Assembly: GCA_947492745.1 (NCBI GenBank)
Contig: CANLOE010000067.1
Span: forward strand, 1 to 41,238
DNA length: 41,238 nucleotides
Direction: 5' to 3'
Source of the DNA: an uncultured Cyclobacteriaceae bacterium
Lineage (GTDB): Bacteria > Bacteroidota > Bacteroidia > Cytophagales > Cyclobacteriaceae
This document shows positions 9,004 to 17,101 of the stretch, piece by piece (the stretch's first letter is position 1; each line of letters opens with the position of its first letter). The position numbers were made by a program, and so were the translations under genes. The notes beneath the pieces are model-generated. The model did not search any database, was not told where the DNA came from, and worked only from the letters and a program-made list of their open reading frames with translations.

Positions 9004-9285
9004 TCAAGACTTGACTACACAGCGCCAGTTGGGGTAATTTTCAAGTTTGGATTGCCAATTGGCCCAATGCAGTGCTTGCATATTGTCCAACTCATCGGTT
9101 CCTCCCATTACTTCAGGGATAATATAATCGATTTCCCAACCGTATTTTGTTTCTTTGTTACCATATTCATTGAGGACAATCATAGCATTGCAGGCATCTC
9201 TTCTGAAATATTTAGGATTATAACCGGCAACTATTTTTGCTTTCTCCCATATCTTGAATACAATTTCTTCTGTTATTTTCTCCAT
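9004..9285 (-). CDS. Small HNH-like nuclease-fold protein with altered catalytic motif
   Basis: A 93-aa protein. Residues about 48-85 have the layout of a Bacteroidota HNH module: YGWEIDYIIPEVMGG, then DNMQALHWANWQSK. In the usual motif the position after Asp is His (D-H), the metal-activating base; here it is Tyr (D-Y), and the following Asn/His layout is only partly kept. The N-terminus (about 1-45) is helical. It may therefore be an inactive or decayed HNH protein or a stand-alone binding version. No restriction or toxin partner overlaps it; 468 bp of repeat-bearing DNA separate it from the TIR gene upstream. The ATG start is the only one that fits. Confidence 0.6.
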   Translation of the reverse strand: MEKITEEIVFKIWEKAKIVAGYNPKYFRRDACNAMIVLNEYGNKETKYGWEIDYIIPEVMGGTDELDNMQALHWANWQSKLENYPNWRCVVKS

Positions 9286-9509
9286 TGCTCTAAAGTTTCA
9301 TGCATGATAGCAGTGGGCTTCGTTTACTGCAAAGAATGTTTCCTAAAGTCTCTTTTCTATTTCCAAAAGCCCTTTTTTTCTTTCCTAGAATAACTTTATT
9401 AAAGAGGAGTCTTAGGGCTTTGTCATGAAAGGGTCGGGCTACCGCGAAGGAAGAAGGTCGCTTAGAATCGCAGGTTTATTGAACGAAAAGCAAGAGAAGT
9501 TTTTGTGGT

Positions 9510-9697
9510 GATTATTTTGAAATTTGCTATCGCTTATCCTGGAGAGGATAGAGCGCGAAAATAATGTCCCGAGGACTTCGCCAGCGAAGGGGTCGGCCTG
9601 TCGCGTGAACCATTGACAAAGATAGCAGCACTGTCTGTGAAGATTTCAACGAAATTATATGCCAGAAGAAGTATAAAAGAAAAACGAAGTCACTTCA
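9510..9697 (+). repeat. Degenerate family D element
   Basis: Aligns with D at 22226-22435 through ATTTTGAAATTTG, AATAATG, GAAGGGGTCGG, GTGAACCATTGACAAAGAT and TTTCAACGAAAT. Both terminal repeats are decayed. Confidence 0.6.
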
Positions 9698-9705
9698 ATT
9701 AAAAG

Positions 9706-9728
9706 AGATACCCTTTAAAAGGGTATCT
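9706..9728 (-). terminator. Terminator hairpin after the TIR gene
   Basis: AGATACCCTTT pairs with AAAGGGTATCT around a central A. On the minus strand it is followed by CTCTTTTAATT. It lies 25 bp after the stop at 9754. Confidence 0.7.
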
Positions 9729-9753
9729 TGATCGAACGGTATTGAATCCGGGT

Positions 9754-10929
9754 TTATCGGACGTTTTTGAGCGACCATCCATCTTTGCTTTTTTCAAAGA
9801 CATAGGTTTCCAACGGTTTCAGTCCTAGATATTCCACTTCTTTTCTTTTTTTGTAATCAGGGTATTTTGAAAAAGTAAGTCCTACAGAAATGTAACGTAT
9901 TGGATTTTCATATTTGACATCAACATAATACCGGAAACCCTTTCTTGTCTTTTTCTCTTGTATCCTGTAAACGACAGTATCTTTGTTGATCATTATATAC
10001 TCTAGTTTCATGTTGTGCAGATGCTGATGTTCTTCTTTGAAATAAACCTCAGGAGTCTCCTTATTTTCGGTATATACTGAACTTGGGCGGGCTGTTACGT
10101 CTATATGTAGCAGTGGTTCGATTTTATCTTTGAGATAGTGGTTTTCATCACCATTGGTAAAGTAATACAGGTTTTCTTGCTTAGCTTTGATTTTTAGAAA
10201 CTGAGCGTACTTATTTTTGAGGTCATCAATGGTACTCCTTTGAAAGTTTTCTTTCGGGAAGTCAACGTCATGCTCGGCAACTACCCGGAAGAGGAGCTTA
10301 TCGATTCTTTCTTTGATGGCAGTGTTCAGCACCTCCTCTGGCGGAATATCTTCGTTGATGTTTCGATAGAGTGCAAAGCCACATATACCTATCAAAAGAG
10401 AAAGGAGCAAGGATAGGAAAATACTGTTTATATATAGCTTAGGGTGTATCTTTCCCGTTTCGTTGAGTGCTTTTGGGTACTTATCGGCAGCGTACTGTAG
10501 TTGTCGTTCTTTCTTGATGGTTTTGACCAAGGTATCGACCACTTGGGACAGCCCTCTTTCTGAAGAAATCCCGAATTTATCGGCTATTGTCAGATCTTTG
10601 GCTTTCAGGTCATCGACAGAGACATTATGTAGTACGGGGAGTATGACTTTTCTGCCTTCTTTTTCTTTGGCAAGGAGTGAGTAGAACTCCCGCATGGTCC
10701 AGCTCTTCCTCAAATAATTTTCTGTTAGTATCGCTATGCCAAAGTGGGACTGTTCGAGTCCTTTCTGTATGAGGCTCTCTATGCGGTCCCCGATACTGAG
10801 TTCATTTCCGGAATACCATACCCTCAACCCTGACTCTTCTAGCCGTTCGCACAATTCGTTGGCGATATCTATTTTGTCTTCTACTGCGTGGGAAATAAAA
10901 ACATCATACTTAAAGGCATCCATATCCAT
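9754..10929 (-). CDS. Membrane-anchored TIR-domain protein
   Basis: A 391-aa protein. An N-terminal TIR domain (about 7-135) has box 1 YDVFISHAVEDK, the GLRVWYSGNEL segment, and SWTMREFYSL, whose Glu81 sits where NAD-cleaving bacterial TIR domains keep their catalytic Glu. A single membrane helix lies at about 167-189 (SIFLSLLLSLLIGICGFALY). The C-terminal 200 residues (about 190-391) are mixed helix and strand, rich in charged and aromatic residues, and match no domain I recognise; they probably lie across the membrane from the TIR domain. Known TIR proteins of bacteria act as NADases in anti-phage defence or signalling; that role here is inference. The gene is single, with repeats on both sides and its own terminator. 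No Thoeris ThsA-type partner is adjacent. Confidence 0.85.
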   Translation of the reverse strand: MDMDAFKYDVFISHAVEDKIDIANELCERLEESGLRVWYSGNELSIGDRIESLIQKGLEQSHFGIAILTENYLRKSWTMREFYSLLAKEKEGRKVILPVLHNVSVDDLKAKDLTIADKFGISSERGLSQVVDTLVKTIKKERQLQYAADKYPKALNETGKIHPKLYINSIFLSLLLSLLIGICGFALYRNINEDIPPEEVLNTAIKERIDKLLFRVVAEHDVDFPKENFQRSTIDDLKNKYAQFLKIKAKQENLYYFTNGDENHYLKDKIEPLLHIDVTARPSSVYTENKETPEVYFKEEHQHLHNMKLEYIMINKDTVVYRIQEKKTRKGFRYYVDVKYENPIRYISVGLTFSKYPDYKKRKEVEYLGLKPLETYVFEKSKDGWSLKNVR

Positions 10930-10983
10930 CTGCTAAGGATTTAGTTTAGTTTCAAAGCACAAAACCTCCATGGTTTTTCTTTA

Positions 10984-11149
10984 ACCCAAAATGATCAATA
11001 GAGAACCTATTCCGCGCATAAATAGCTTCCTACCGGAAGCTTTGCCCACCTGTCTTTATTCACCATAGCGGTACTATGCCGAACGAATCCAAATGGCCGG
11101 TATTTTGCTATTTATACGCTCATCACGATTTCTATCGATCAATTTGGGT
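10984..11149 (+). repeat. Family B variant element
   Basis: The ends are ACCCAAAATGATCAATAG and CTATCGATCAATTTGGGT. The centre (ACCATAGCGGTACTATG) resembles the C-family core rather than the usual B interior, suggesting a B/C hybrid. Left flank TTA, right flank TGA (shared with the next element). Confidence 0.8.
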
Positions 11150-11152
11150 TGA

Positions 11153-11320
11153 ACCCGGATCATGTATTGAAAAATCTACTGCGGATCTAAATAGCTGCAA
11201 ACCGGTCGTTGCACTAAGTTTTTTGAATTTACCATAGCGGTGCTATGCTAAATCCGATAAAACTCCCTGATTTGTTACTATTTAAACCCTCGTTACGGAG
11301 TTCCAAAGCATGATTCGGGT
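11153..11320 (+). repeat. Family C element
   Basis: 168 bp, with ends ACCCGGATCATGTATTG and CAAAGCATGATTCGGGT and hairpin core CATAGCGGTGCTATG. Left flank TGA, right flank TTA. Confidence 0.83.
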
Positions 11321-11456
11321 TTAATCTTAAAAAAATGAATCCCAATAAAGTATGGACTCAGTGATATCCGAAATTTTCTTTTCGAAGGAGTGCTTATGCT
11401 TTTCTAAAAGTGATTTTTGCTTTCCTAAAGAGACGTAGCTTTAGGGACTGTTTTGA

Positions 11457-11787
11457 ACCCAAAATGATCAATAGCCTTCCTGTTCCGGACATAAATTGCT
11501 TCAAGATCAGCGGTTTTATACAAATTTAGGTTTTAAATGTCGTATAAGATTCCGCGGGTCATTTTGTTTCAATCAAGGCGAGAACCGCAGGAATAGCAGC
11601 GCTATCCCGAGGATTATCAACGCAGAGTGAAGCAAAATGAACAGGAAGATATGCGATATTTGAAAGCTAAGTTTGTATCACACTGCGTAGGTGCGTCACC
11701 TTAGTGATACAAAAGCCTCCTCACCTAAACCACTGTTTTTAGTGTACTTTAAGCTCTCATGACGAAATCCTATTGATCATTTTGGGT
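11457..11787 (+). repeat. Family B element inserted in D, split by A
   Basis: The ends are ACCCAAAATGATCAATAG and CTATTGATCATTTTGGGT. It is flanked by TGA at 11454-11456 and 11788-11790. It is about 169 bp without the A insertion. Confidence 0.85.
11519..11677 (+). repeat. Family A element inserted in B
   Basis: 159 bp, TACAAATTTAGG to AAGTTTGTA. Left flank TTA (11516-11518), right flank TCA (11678-11680), one mismatch in the duplication. It sits at a different B position from the insertion at 6950. Confidence 0.85.
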
Positions 11788-11939
11788 TGAAGTGATATTT
11801 ATGTTTTGTTACCACTTATTTTGAGTGAAGAAGTAGGCAGTACCAAGCGTGGAGAAAATATCCTGTAGAGGTTTTGCCCCGAATGATGCATTAGCTCGCC
11901 GTTATGCCGGTCTTGATGGTTTCGTGAACACACACCGTA

Positions 11940-12016
11940 TTTGGAGCTTTGTTGTAAGGACTTAAGAAACAATAGATCAGCGGATTTTCTTGGATTCAGT
12001 GTAGTACCGCTATGGT
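11940..12016 (-). repeat. Degenerate family C fragment
   Basis: Resembles C read in reverse (GGAGCTTTGTTGTAAGGACT, then ATCAGCGGATTTTCTTGG and AGTACCGCTATGG). It abuts F copy 2. Confidence 0.5.
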
Positions 12017-12182
12017 TATACTCAAGAGAAAATGAAATAGGAAGCCTTATAAGACAATGGCCAAGGAGAAAAATCCGTATAGTGTTGAACCCTTACCAGT
12101 AGACTTATCATTAGGGTCTTTGGAAAATAGTGGCATTTAAGTCAACGAATCATCTTCTCACAAATCAATTGCGTTTAGGTAC
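12017..12182 (-). repeat. F element, copy 2 (3' of second LytTR gene)
   Basis: 166 bp, the inverted counterpart of 6496-6660. Relative to its regulator gene it has the same orientation as copy 1 and ends 100 bp after the stop. Confidence 0.8.
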
Positions 12183-12281
12183 AATTTAAAAAACGCTTGA
12201 TAGCAGCCCTACCATGGATTTTTCAACGGTTTGGGGTAAAATAGGCGGTAAGAAATGCGGCCTGCAAAATATTGGTTCATA

Positions 12282-13019
12282 TTACTTGATAAAACGAAAT
12301 TTGTTGAGGTACTGCTCCCTGAATTCCTTGTTGACCTGTATCTCATATCCATGGATTTTCAATAGATTACCTTCTATGCCCGTTATATTTTTTATATTGA
12401 CCACAAAAGACCTATGGACACGGATGAAGGAACTGTTGTCAATCTGACCCCATACCTTGTTCATACTAGTGGACAGGGTATAATCTTTCTGTTTGGTGAT
12501 TATTTTACAATAGGACCTGTCGGCTTCCAGAAAGAGTATATCATCGTACCTTACTTTTTCGGCAACGTGCTGGTTTTTGATGAAAACACTATCTTCCAAT
12601 AAGCTGTGTTCCTGAACTTCGGTCTGGAAACGCCTTTCTCTTGAAAAGCTTTTGTTGTGGAAGGCCAGTTTGATGGACCTGATCAGGTCGATTTCGTTAA
12701 AGGGCTTGGATAGGTAGTTGACCGGGTAGGTGAACTTGGCGCGGTTGACCGTAGCATCATCCACATGGTCTGTGAGGTAGATGATGGGGATGTCCTGTTT
12801 TTCCTGAATCTGTAGAGCCGTATCGATACCGTCCATATTTCCCCTTAGGTGGATATCCATTAACAATAGGTCCGGCGCATCATTATCAATGCTGTTGACC
12901 GCATCTATACCTCTATCGTACATACCGGCAACTTCGAAACCTGCCTTTTCCAGTTTTTGAGCAATACTCTCTGCAATCAACAGTTCATCTTCTACAATAC
13001 TGACTCTTATCACACTCAT
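12282..13019 (-). CDS. LytTR-family response regulator
   Basis: A 245-aa protein. The receiver domain (about 4-120) has acidic residues E10/D11, phospho-acceptor Asp55 (LLLMDIHLRG), the YLTDHVDD Thr and the YLSKPF Lys. The C-terminal LytTR DNA-binding domain (about 145-245) has LEADRSYCKI and FIRVHRSFVVNIKNI. It follows the TPR kinase gene by 51 bp on the same strand, so the two form an operon and probably a phosphorelay pair. The 3' flank carries F copy 2. Confidence 0.92.
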   Translation of the reverse strand: MSVIRVSIVEDELLIAESIAQKLEKAGFEVAGMYDRGIDAVNSIDNDAPDLLLMDIHLRGNMDGIDTALQIQEKQDIPIIYLTDHVDDATVNRAKFTYPVNYLSKPFNEIDLIRSIKLAFHNKSFSRERRFQTEVQEHSLLEDSVFIKNQHVAEKVRYDDILFLEADRSYCKIITKQKDYTLSTSMNKVWGQIDNSSFIRVHRSFVVNIKNITGIEGNLLKIHGYEIQVNKEFREQYLNKFRFIK

Positions 13020-13070
13020 TTTGTTCTAAAAATAGGTCGCATTTTTTTACTACAAGGATACGGAAAATGT

Positions 13071-15164
13071 TCAGCTAAAATCGACATGATACGACAAACC
13101 ATCACCCTGCTCAACACCCATTTTCCCCTCCAGCTGTCGCACAAGTGTTTCCACCATCTTCAGCCCAAAAGAGGGCAGCTTTTCATCCTTTCTCAGGGCT
13201 ACGTTCCTCAATCCATTGTCTTTGATCAAAAGGAAAAAACCGCCTTCAGGGCCAGTACCTATTTTCAAGACCAATCGTGGGTCCGGATGGTCTTTATAGG
13301 CATATTTCAATGCATTGCTTACTAACTCGGTAACGATCAGTCCTATGGGGATAGCCTTATCCACACTGATTTCAAGGTTTTCCATATCGAGTTCCAAGGT
13401 TAGGTTTTTTGTCGAAAAACCATAGATTTTTATGAGATAATGTACCAGTTCCGTAAGGTATGTTCTGATATTGACCTCTTGTACATATTCGTCCATATAC
13501 AGTTTTTGATGGATGAGCGCCATGGCATTGACCCGGCTTTCCCCGCTTTTAATGGCTTCTATGACTTTTTCATCTTCGAAATACGCTGATTGTAGACTGA
13601 ATATACTGGATAGTATCTGTAGATTGTTTTTGACCCTATGGTTAAGTTCCCGGTGCAAAAAACGGATTTTGCTATTGGCCTTTCTCAGTTTTTTCAGATT
13701 CAAAAGGATGATAAGAAGGAAAACCAATGTAGTCAGCACTAGAAAAGTGAGACCCAGTATCCACCAGCGCTGTTCACGTAACTGATTGAGCCGCATTAAA
13801 CGGTCTCTTTCAAGTACGACAATATTTTTTTCGTTTCTTACGGTCTCGTACTTTACCTGCATTTCGTACAGGCTTCGAGCCTTTTCATTGTTCAAAAGTG
13901 TGTCCCTGATACTGATATAGTTTTGTGCAAGTTCAAAGGCCCTACGGTGATTGTTGACCAGTGCCTCCATTGTCATGCTGTACTTCAGGTTTTCGCAGAT
14001 CAGTTCCTTGGCATTCATTTCTCTGGCCAGTACAATGGACTCATCCAGGTATTTTCGCGACTGTTGTAAGCGTTTGGTTTCGTAACATAGTCTGCCCAAT
14101 TGGTTTAGCGTCGTGGCAATACCTTTTCGATCACCGTATTTTCTTTTTATACTAAGGGCTTCAAGATAGTATTTTTCGGCCTTTTCACTATTGTCCAGTA
14201 GCCTATAGGTCTCCCCGATATTGTGAAGAGTCGCCGATAGATTACGTTCTTCGTTTAGAGACTGCTTGATTTCCTTGCTTTTTAGGTAATAGGCCAGTGC
14301 CTCTTTGTAATTCCCCGTCTTTTGATGGATAGTGCCCACATTGTTCATGGATATACCGATACCGAGCTCATTATCAATACTCCTGTTCGTATTCAGGGCT
14401 TTCAGATGGAACAATAGGGCTTTTTCATAATTGTCCATAAAAGCATGGGTATGTCCTATGGTCATATAACAAGAGGCAAGCGCAAGTGTCGGAGGACCAT
14501 TCTCCAGGTGGTCCAGAGCTCGAAATGAATACTCCAGTGCTTTTTCGAATAGGCCTTGTTCACTATATACCATTCCCAAATTGGTCAAAAGGCTGACCGT
14601 ATGTGCTGTTTTATTGGATTTCATATACAGGGTCAAAGCGGCTTTGTAGTAATATAGACAGCTGTCGTATTCGCCCTGCATATAATAGCTGACGCCGATA
14701 TTGTTAAGCATCTTTGCCCTGTGCTCCTTGTCTCCTGACAGTTCTGCAATCTCTAATCCTGCCCGAAAGTAATGTACCGCACTGTCGTATAGGTGCAGTT
14801 GATGGTAACAACTCCCTATCTTCGATAGACAATGAGCAGCTCGCTTAGAATCATGCAGCTGTACTGCCAGGTACAATGCCGAACGGAAATACGGCAATGC
14901 CTTTTGAGCTTTTGCATATTTGCCCTTCAGTAAAAGAACCCTATATTGCCCGAGGAAATTACCTTCCTTCTTGGCCAATCGGTAGGCCAGTTCGATTTTT
15001 ACAGAATCACCATTGCTCTCTTGGGCAGCTTGTAAGAGCCGCTCTGTTTCATTTAGAATAGGCCTTGCCTTTCTATTATTCCCGAAACCGTTCTCAATAG
15101 ACTGTACAGGCAGTAGGTCAAAAAGAATCAGAGAGATTAAGAGTAATAAAAATTTTACCTTCAT
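13071..15164 (-). CDS. TPR-containing sensor histidine kinase (HisKA_2 type)
   Basis: A 697-aa protein. A signal peptide (about 1-22) leads to about nine tetratricopeptide repeats in the periplasm (about 60-410; repeated motifs such as NNIGVSYYMQGEYDSCLYYY and NNVGTIHQKTGNYKEAL). A helical stalk and one membrane helix follow (about 467-492, WWILGLTFLVLTTLVFLLII). The cytoplasmic part has a HisKA_2 box, FLHRELNHRVKNNLQ, with the predicted phospho-accepting His509, and a HATPase domain (ELVSNALKYAY, IKDNG, FGLKMVETL). Such TPR kinases are common in Bacteroidota and pair with a LytTR regulator, as here. The TPR ligand is unknown. Confidence 0.92.
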   Translation of the reverse strand: MKVKFLLLLISLILFDLLPVQSIENGFGNNRKARPILNETERLLQAAQESNGDSVKIELAYRLAKKEGNFLGQYRVLLLKGKYAKAQKALPYFRSALYLAVQLHDSKRAAHCLSKIGSCYHQLHLYDSAVHYFRAGLEIAELSGDKEHRAKMLNNIGVSYYMQGEYDSCLYYYKAALTLYMKSNKTAHTVSLLTNLGMVYSEQGLFEKALEYSFRALDHLENGPPTLALASCYMTIGHTHAFMDNYEKALLFHLKALNTNRSIDNELGIGISMNNVGTIHQKTGNYKEALAYYLKSKEIKQSLNEERNLSATLHNIGETYRLLDNSEKAEKYYLEALSIKRKYGDRKGIATTLNQLGRLCYETKRLQQSRKYLDESIVLAREMNAKELICENLKYSMTMEALVNNHRRAFELAQNYISIRDTLLNNEKARSLYEMQVKYETVRNEKNIVVLERDRLMRLNQLREQRWWILGLTFLVLTTLVFLLIILLNLKKLRKANSKIRFLHRELNHRVKNNLQILSSIFSLQSAYFEDEKVIEAIKSGESRVNAMALIHQKLYMDEYVQEVNIRTYLTELVHYLIKIYGFSTKNLTLELDMENLEISVDKAIPIGLIVTELVSNALKYAYKDHPDPRLVLKIGTGPEGGFFLLIKDNGLRNVALRKDEKLPSFGLKMVETLVRQLEGKMGVEQGDGLSYHVDFS

Positions 15165-15243
15165 TAAATGCTGTTTGGTCGCCTAATTAGCAAAATACCA
15201 TAAAAATCAGCACTATTTCAACGAATCTGCTCACTATGAAAAA

Positions 15244-15269
15244 AAAAACTATCCGTGGGGATAGTTTTT
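15244..15269. terminator. Hairpin terminator
   Basis: AAAAACTATCC pairs with GGATAGTTTTT around a GTGG loop. It has an A-run on one side and T-run on the other, so it could work on both strands. On the minus strand it would end the lipoprotein gene at 15706-15882, from which it is now separated by the E and B elements. Confidence 0.65.
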
Positions 15270-15293
15270 GTCCTATGGCATAATGAAGTGATT

Positions 15294-15447
15294 TGGACTT
15301 TTCCTTTTACCTGTAGATTTCACATTTAACATCCTTATTTTGTCTTTTTTTAAGTTCCGTAGCTTTGGCTATGCAAGGAAAAAAAGCCTTCATCAGGGTA
15401 CAAAAGCCAAAATTCTCGGTGCCGAACAAAAAATCTAAATCACTTCA
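15294..15447 (+). repeat. Family E repeat, copy 2
   Basis: 154 bp, with ends TGAAGTGATTTGGACTTTT and AAATCTAAATCACTTCA (imperfect ITR). Inner blocks: AAGTTCCGTAGCTTTGGCTA and AAGCCTTCATCAGGG. B is inserted at its right end, duplicating TCA. Confidence 0.75.
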
Positions 15448-15618
15448 ACCCAAAATGATCGATAACCTTCCTATTGCGAGTATAAATTGCTTCAAAATCA
15501 GCAGTTTTACGCTGCGCAGGTTTTACACCCTAATCATCCATTAAACCCACCTCACCTAAACGGCTGATTTTAGGGTACTTTATACCCTCATCACGAAATC
15601 CTATTGATCATTTTGGGT
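15448..15618 (+). repeat. Family B element, uninterrupted
   Basis: 171 bp with ends ACCCAAAATGATCGATAA and CTATTGATCATTTTGGGT. It is flanked by TCA at 15445-15447 and 15619-15621. It serves as the empty-site reference for the A insertion at 6950. Confidence 0.88.
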
Positions 15619-15705
15619 TCAATGCAGGATGTATAGACTATTCTGATGTAAAATATCAATGTTTATGGCCTGCCGATGAGGGAAAACAAATTTGACTTAT
15701 TATGG

Positions 15706-15882
15706 CTAGGGACGTCTCTTCTCTATAGAAGTATCGGTAGCTTCATCGTCGTCGTCGATGATTATCGGCTGATTCTCCCCTTCTGTTCTCTTTATGGGGT
15801 CAATGTACCTTTCGTCGCAGCTTGATATAGCTATACCCACAATACTTAAAAATACAATCACTAAAGACTTGATCCGTTTCAT
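15706..15882 (-). CDS. Small acidic lipoprotein (58 aa)
   Basis: Translation from the ATG at 15882 gives a lipoprotein signal, MKRIKSLVIVFLSIVGIAIS, followed by a lipobox ending SSC with Cys22 as the lipid site. A short hydrophilic mature part of 37 residues follows, with a DDDDE run (43-47) and a basic C-terminus (EKRRP). No domain is recognised. Its role is unknown; the size and signal suggest a small surface or periplasmic lipoprotein. It lies between the TPR kinase operon and the divergent 16316 gene. Confidence 0.6.
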   Translation of the reverse strand: MKRIKSLVIVFLSIVGIAISSCDERYIDPIKRTEGENQPIIIDDDDEATDTSIEKRRP

Positions 15883-16315
15883 ATTTGTTGGAGTTTGATG
15901 TGGAAAAAAGCCTTGGCCACCCTAAGTAAAAGACATACTCCCAGTAGGAAAGAGTAATGAGAAATGGATTCTCCCTTTCCACTACAGTATGGATAAGGTA
16001 AGGGTAGGCTTTTGGCAAAAAACATGGGAAAGTCTATCGCGACGAATGTATCACAGAAGCGGAGTTCCCATGAAAATCCGCTGTTATGACCATAAGAAGC
16101 GTATAAACAGGTTCGGCTGTAGTTCCTACTGGACAAAAGAGGTCATCGTAAATAGACCCTTGACCGAACGGTACTATTTGTTGATTATTTAATAATGTAA
16201 ATTTGGCAAGTCTGCTGAATATAGTTTACCCTTGCAGTATCCCCGTTTTCCATGAACTTACCCTGTCATCCATCTTTATACTGTATTGACTTCAAAGCCT
16301 CTAACATGAAAAATA
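15883..16315. other. Divergent intergenic region
   Basis: 433 bp between the small lipoprotein (minus) and the 261-aa gene (plus). It probably holds both promoters. No repeat family was recognised. Confidence 0.45.
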
Positions 16316-17101
16316 ATGAACATCGATTTGAAACACATAGAAAAGTTACTGGAAGAGTTATCCGTCAAATCCATGGAATCACTTGATCATCATGGATTTG
16401 GTGTCATGAGTGAGGGGATTGAAGGCATAACACAACGCTACCTGTACGAGAAAATATTCAAGCGATGGGAAAGGGCGAAATCGGATAATGCTACACACAT
16501 CAACTTGAACATTCATAAAATAGATACCATATGCCGGCATTTGGGCTATAGAAATTATATGGCCTTCAAACTGGAGGTAGAGGCAAATAGTCTCAGTGAA
16601 GAATTGAAAAGCTGTGTGGGCACATGGCGTTCTTATGTGAGAAGGAGTACAAAAAAAGGATCTCTCTATTCCTCCCCGGTAAAAATCTATCTTGATAAGA
16701 ATACGGTCCATTTTATGCTAAGAGGTCCACAACGGGAATTTTATGGAACGGTGAAATTAAAATCCGGCTGTCTATTTTTACTTATGGAATCGGAAGATGG
16801 AAAGGAGTTCCACCATGTATACAAACTAGGAAGAATGCTGAGGGCAGATGTGCTTCAAGGAATATTCTCCGGTGTGCTAACGGCCAACGAGCCTATAGGA
16901 GGGCGCACTGTACTCATCAGAGAGAAAGAGGGAGATTTTGATAGATTAGAGAATGAGGAATTGGATATCGAAAGAATAAAAACGGATGATTCACTAATAT
17001 ATAGGAGGCTGGCTCAATACTTTGAAGGGTTTAATGATAACAACCTGCGGATACAACCCGTCAATACATTTACCATAGATGACATAGGGGATTGTGATTG
17101 A
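16316..17101 (+). CDS. Unrecognised 261-aa protein, possible N-terminal DNA-binding segment
   Basis: No family is recognised with confidence. The first about 90 residues are helical, with a layout (YLYEKIFKRW, then INLNIHKIDTICRHLGYRNY) like the helix-turn-helix segments that open many Bacteroidota regulatory proteins. Residues about 95-210 look beta-rich (GTWRSYVRR, VKIYLDKNTVHFMLRG, REFYGTVKLKSGCLFLLM), perhaps a small barrel that binds a ligand. The C-terminus is acidic. No signal peptide, so it is probably cytoplasmic. It stands alone with repeats downstream. A sensor-type transcription regulator is one guess. Confidence 0.55.
   Translation: MNIDLKHIEKLLEELSVKSMESLDHHGFGVMSEGIEGITQRYLYEKIFKRWERAKSDNATHINLNIHKIDTICRHLGYRNYMAFKLEVEANSLSEELKSCVGTWRSYVRRSTKKGSLYSSPVKIYLDKNTVHFMLRGPQREFYGTVKLKSGCLFLLMESEDGKEFHHVYKLGRMLRADVLQGIFSGVLTANEPIGGRTVLIREKEGDFDRLENEELDIERIKTDDSLIYRRLAQYFEGFNDNNLRIQPVNTFTIDDIGDCD

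Larger units (their letters stand above)
9286..9753. other. Intergenic region with decayed D-like repeat and terminator
   Basis: No gene. It holds a decayed D-like repeat (about 9510-9697) and the TIR-gene terminator hairpin. Confidence 0.55.
11444..11880 (+). repeat. Degenerate family D element split by B and A
   Basis: The left end GGGACTGTTTTGA is followed, after the B insertion, by TTTTGTTACCACTTATTTTG, as in the intact D. The right part is decayed and its end is approximate. Confidence 0.55.
10930..12281. other. 1.35-kb gene-free repeat island
   Basis: Contains B (10984-11149), C (11153-11320), a second D/B/A nest (11444 to about 11880), a degenerate C fragment and F copy 2. No credible gene. 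Confidence 0.7.
15165..15705. other. Intergenic region with hairpin, E and B repeats
   Basis: 541 bp with no gene. It contains a bidirectional-looking terminator, then E (15294-15447) directly followed by B (15448-15618). Confidence 0.6.

Noticed and set aside
9004-10929. HNH and TIR genes as one defence operon
   Set aside because: They are 468 bp apart, with a terminator hairpin and a D-like repeat in between, so co-transcription is not supported.
15989-16192. 67-aa open frame on the plus strand between the small lipoprotein and the 261-aa gene
   Set aside because: No recognisable domain and poor context. The region is better explained as a divergent promoter region, though a small basic protein cannot be excluded.
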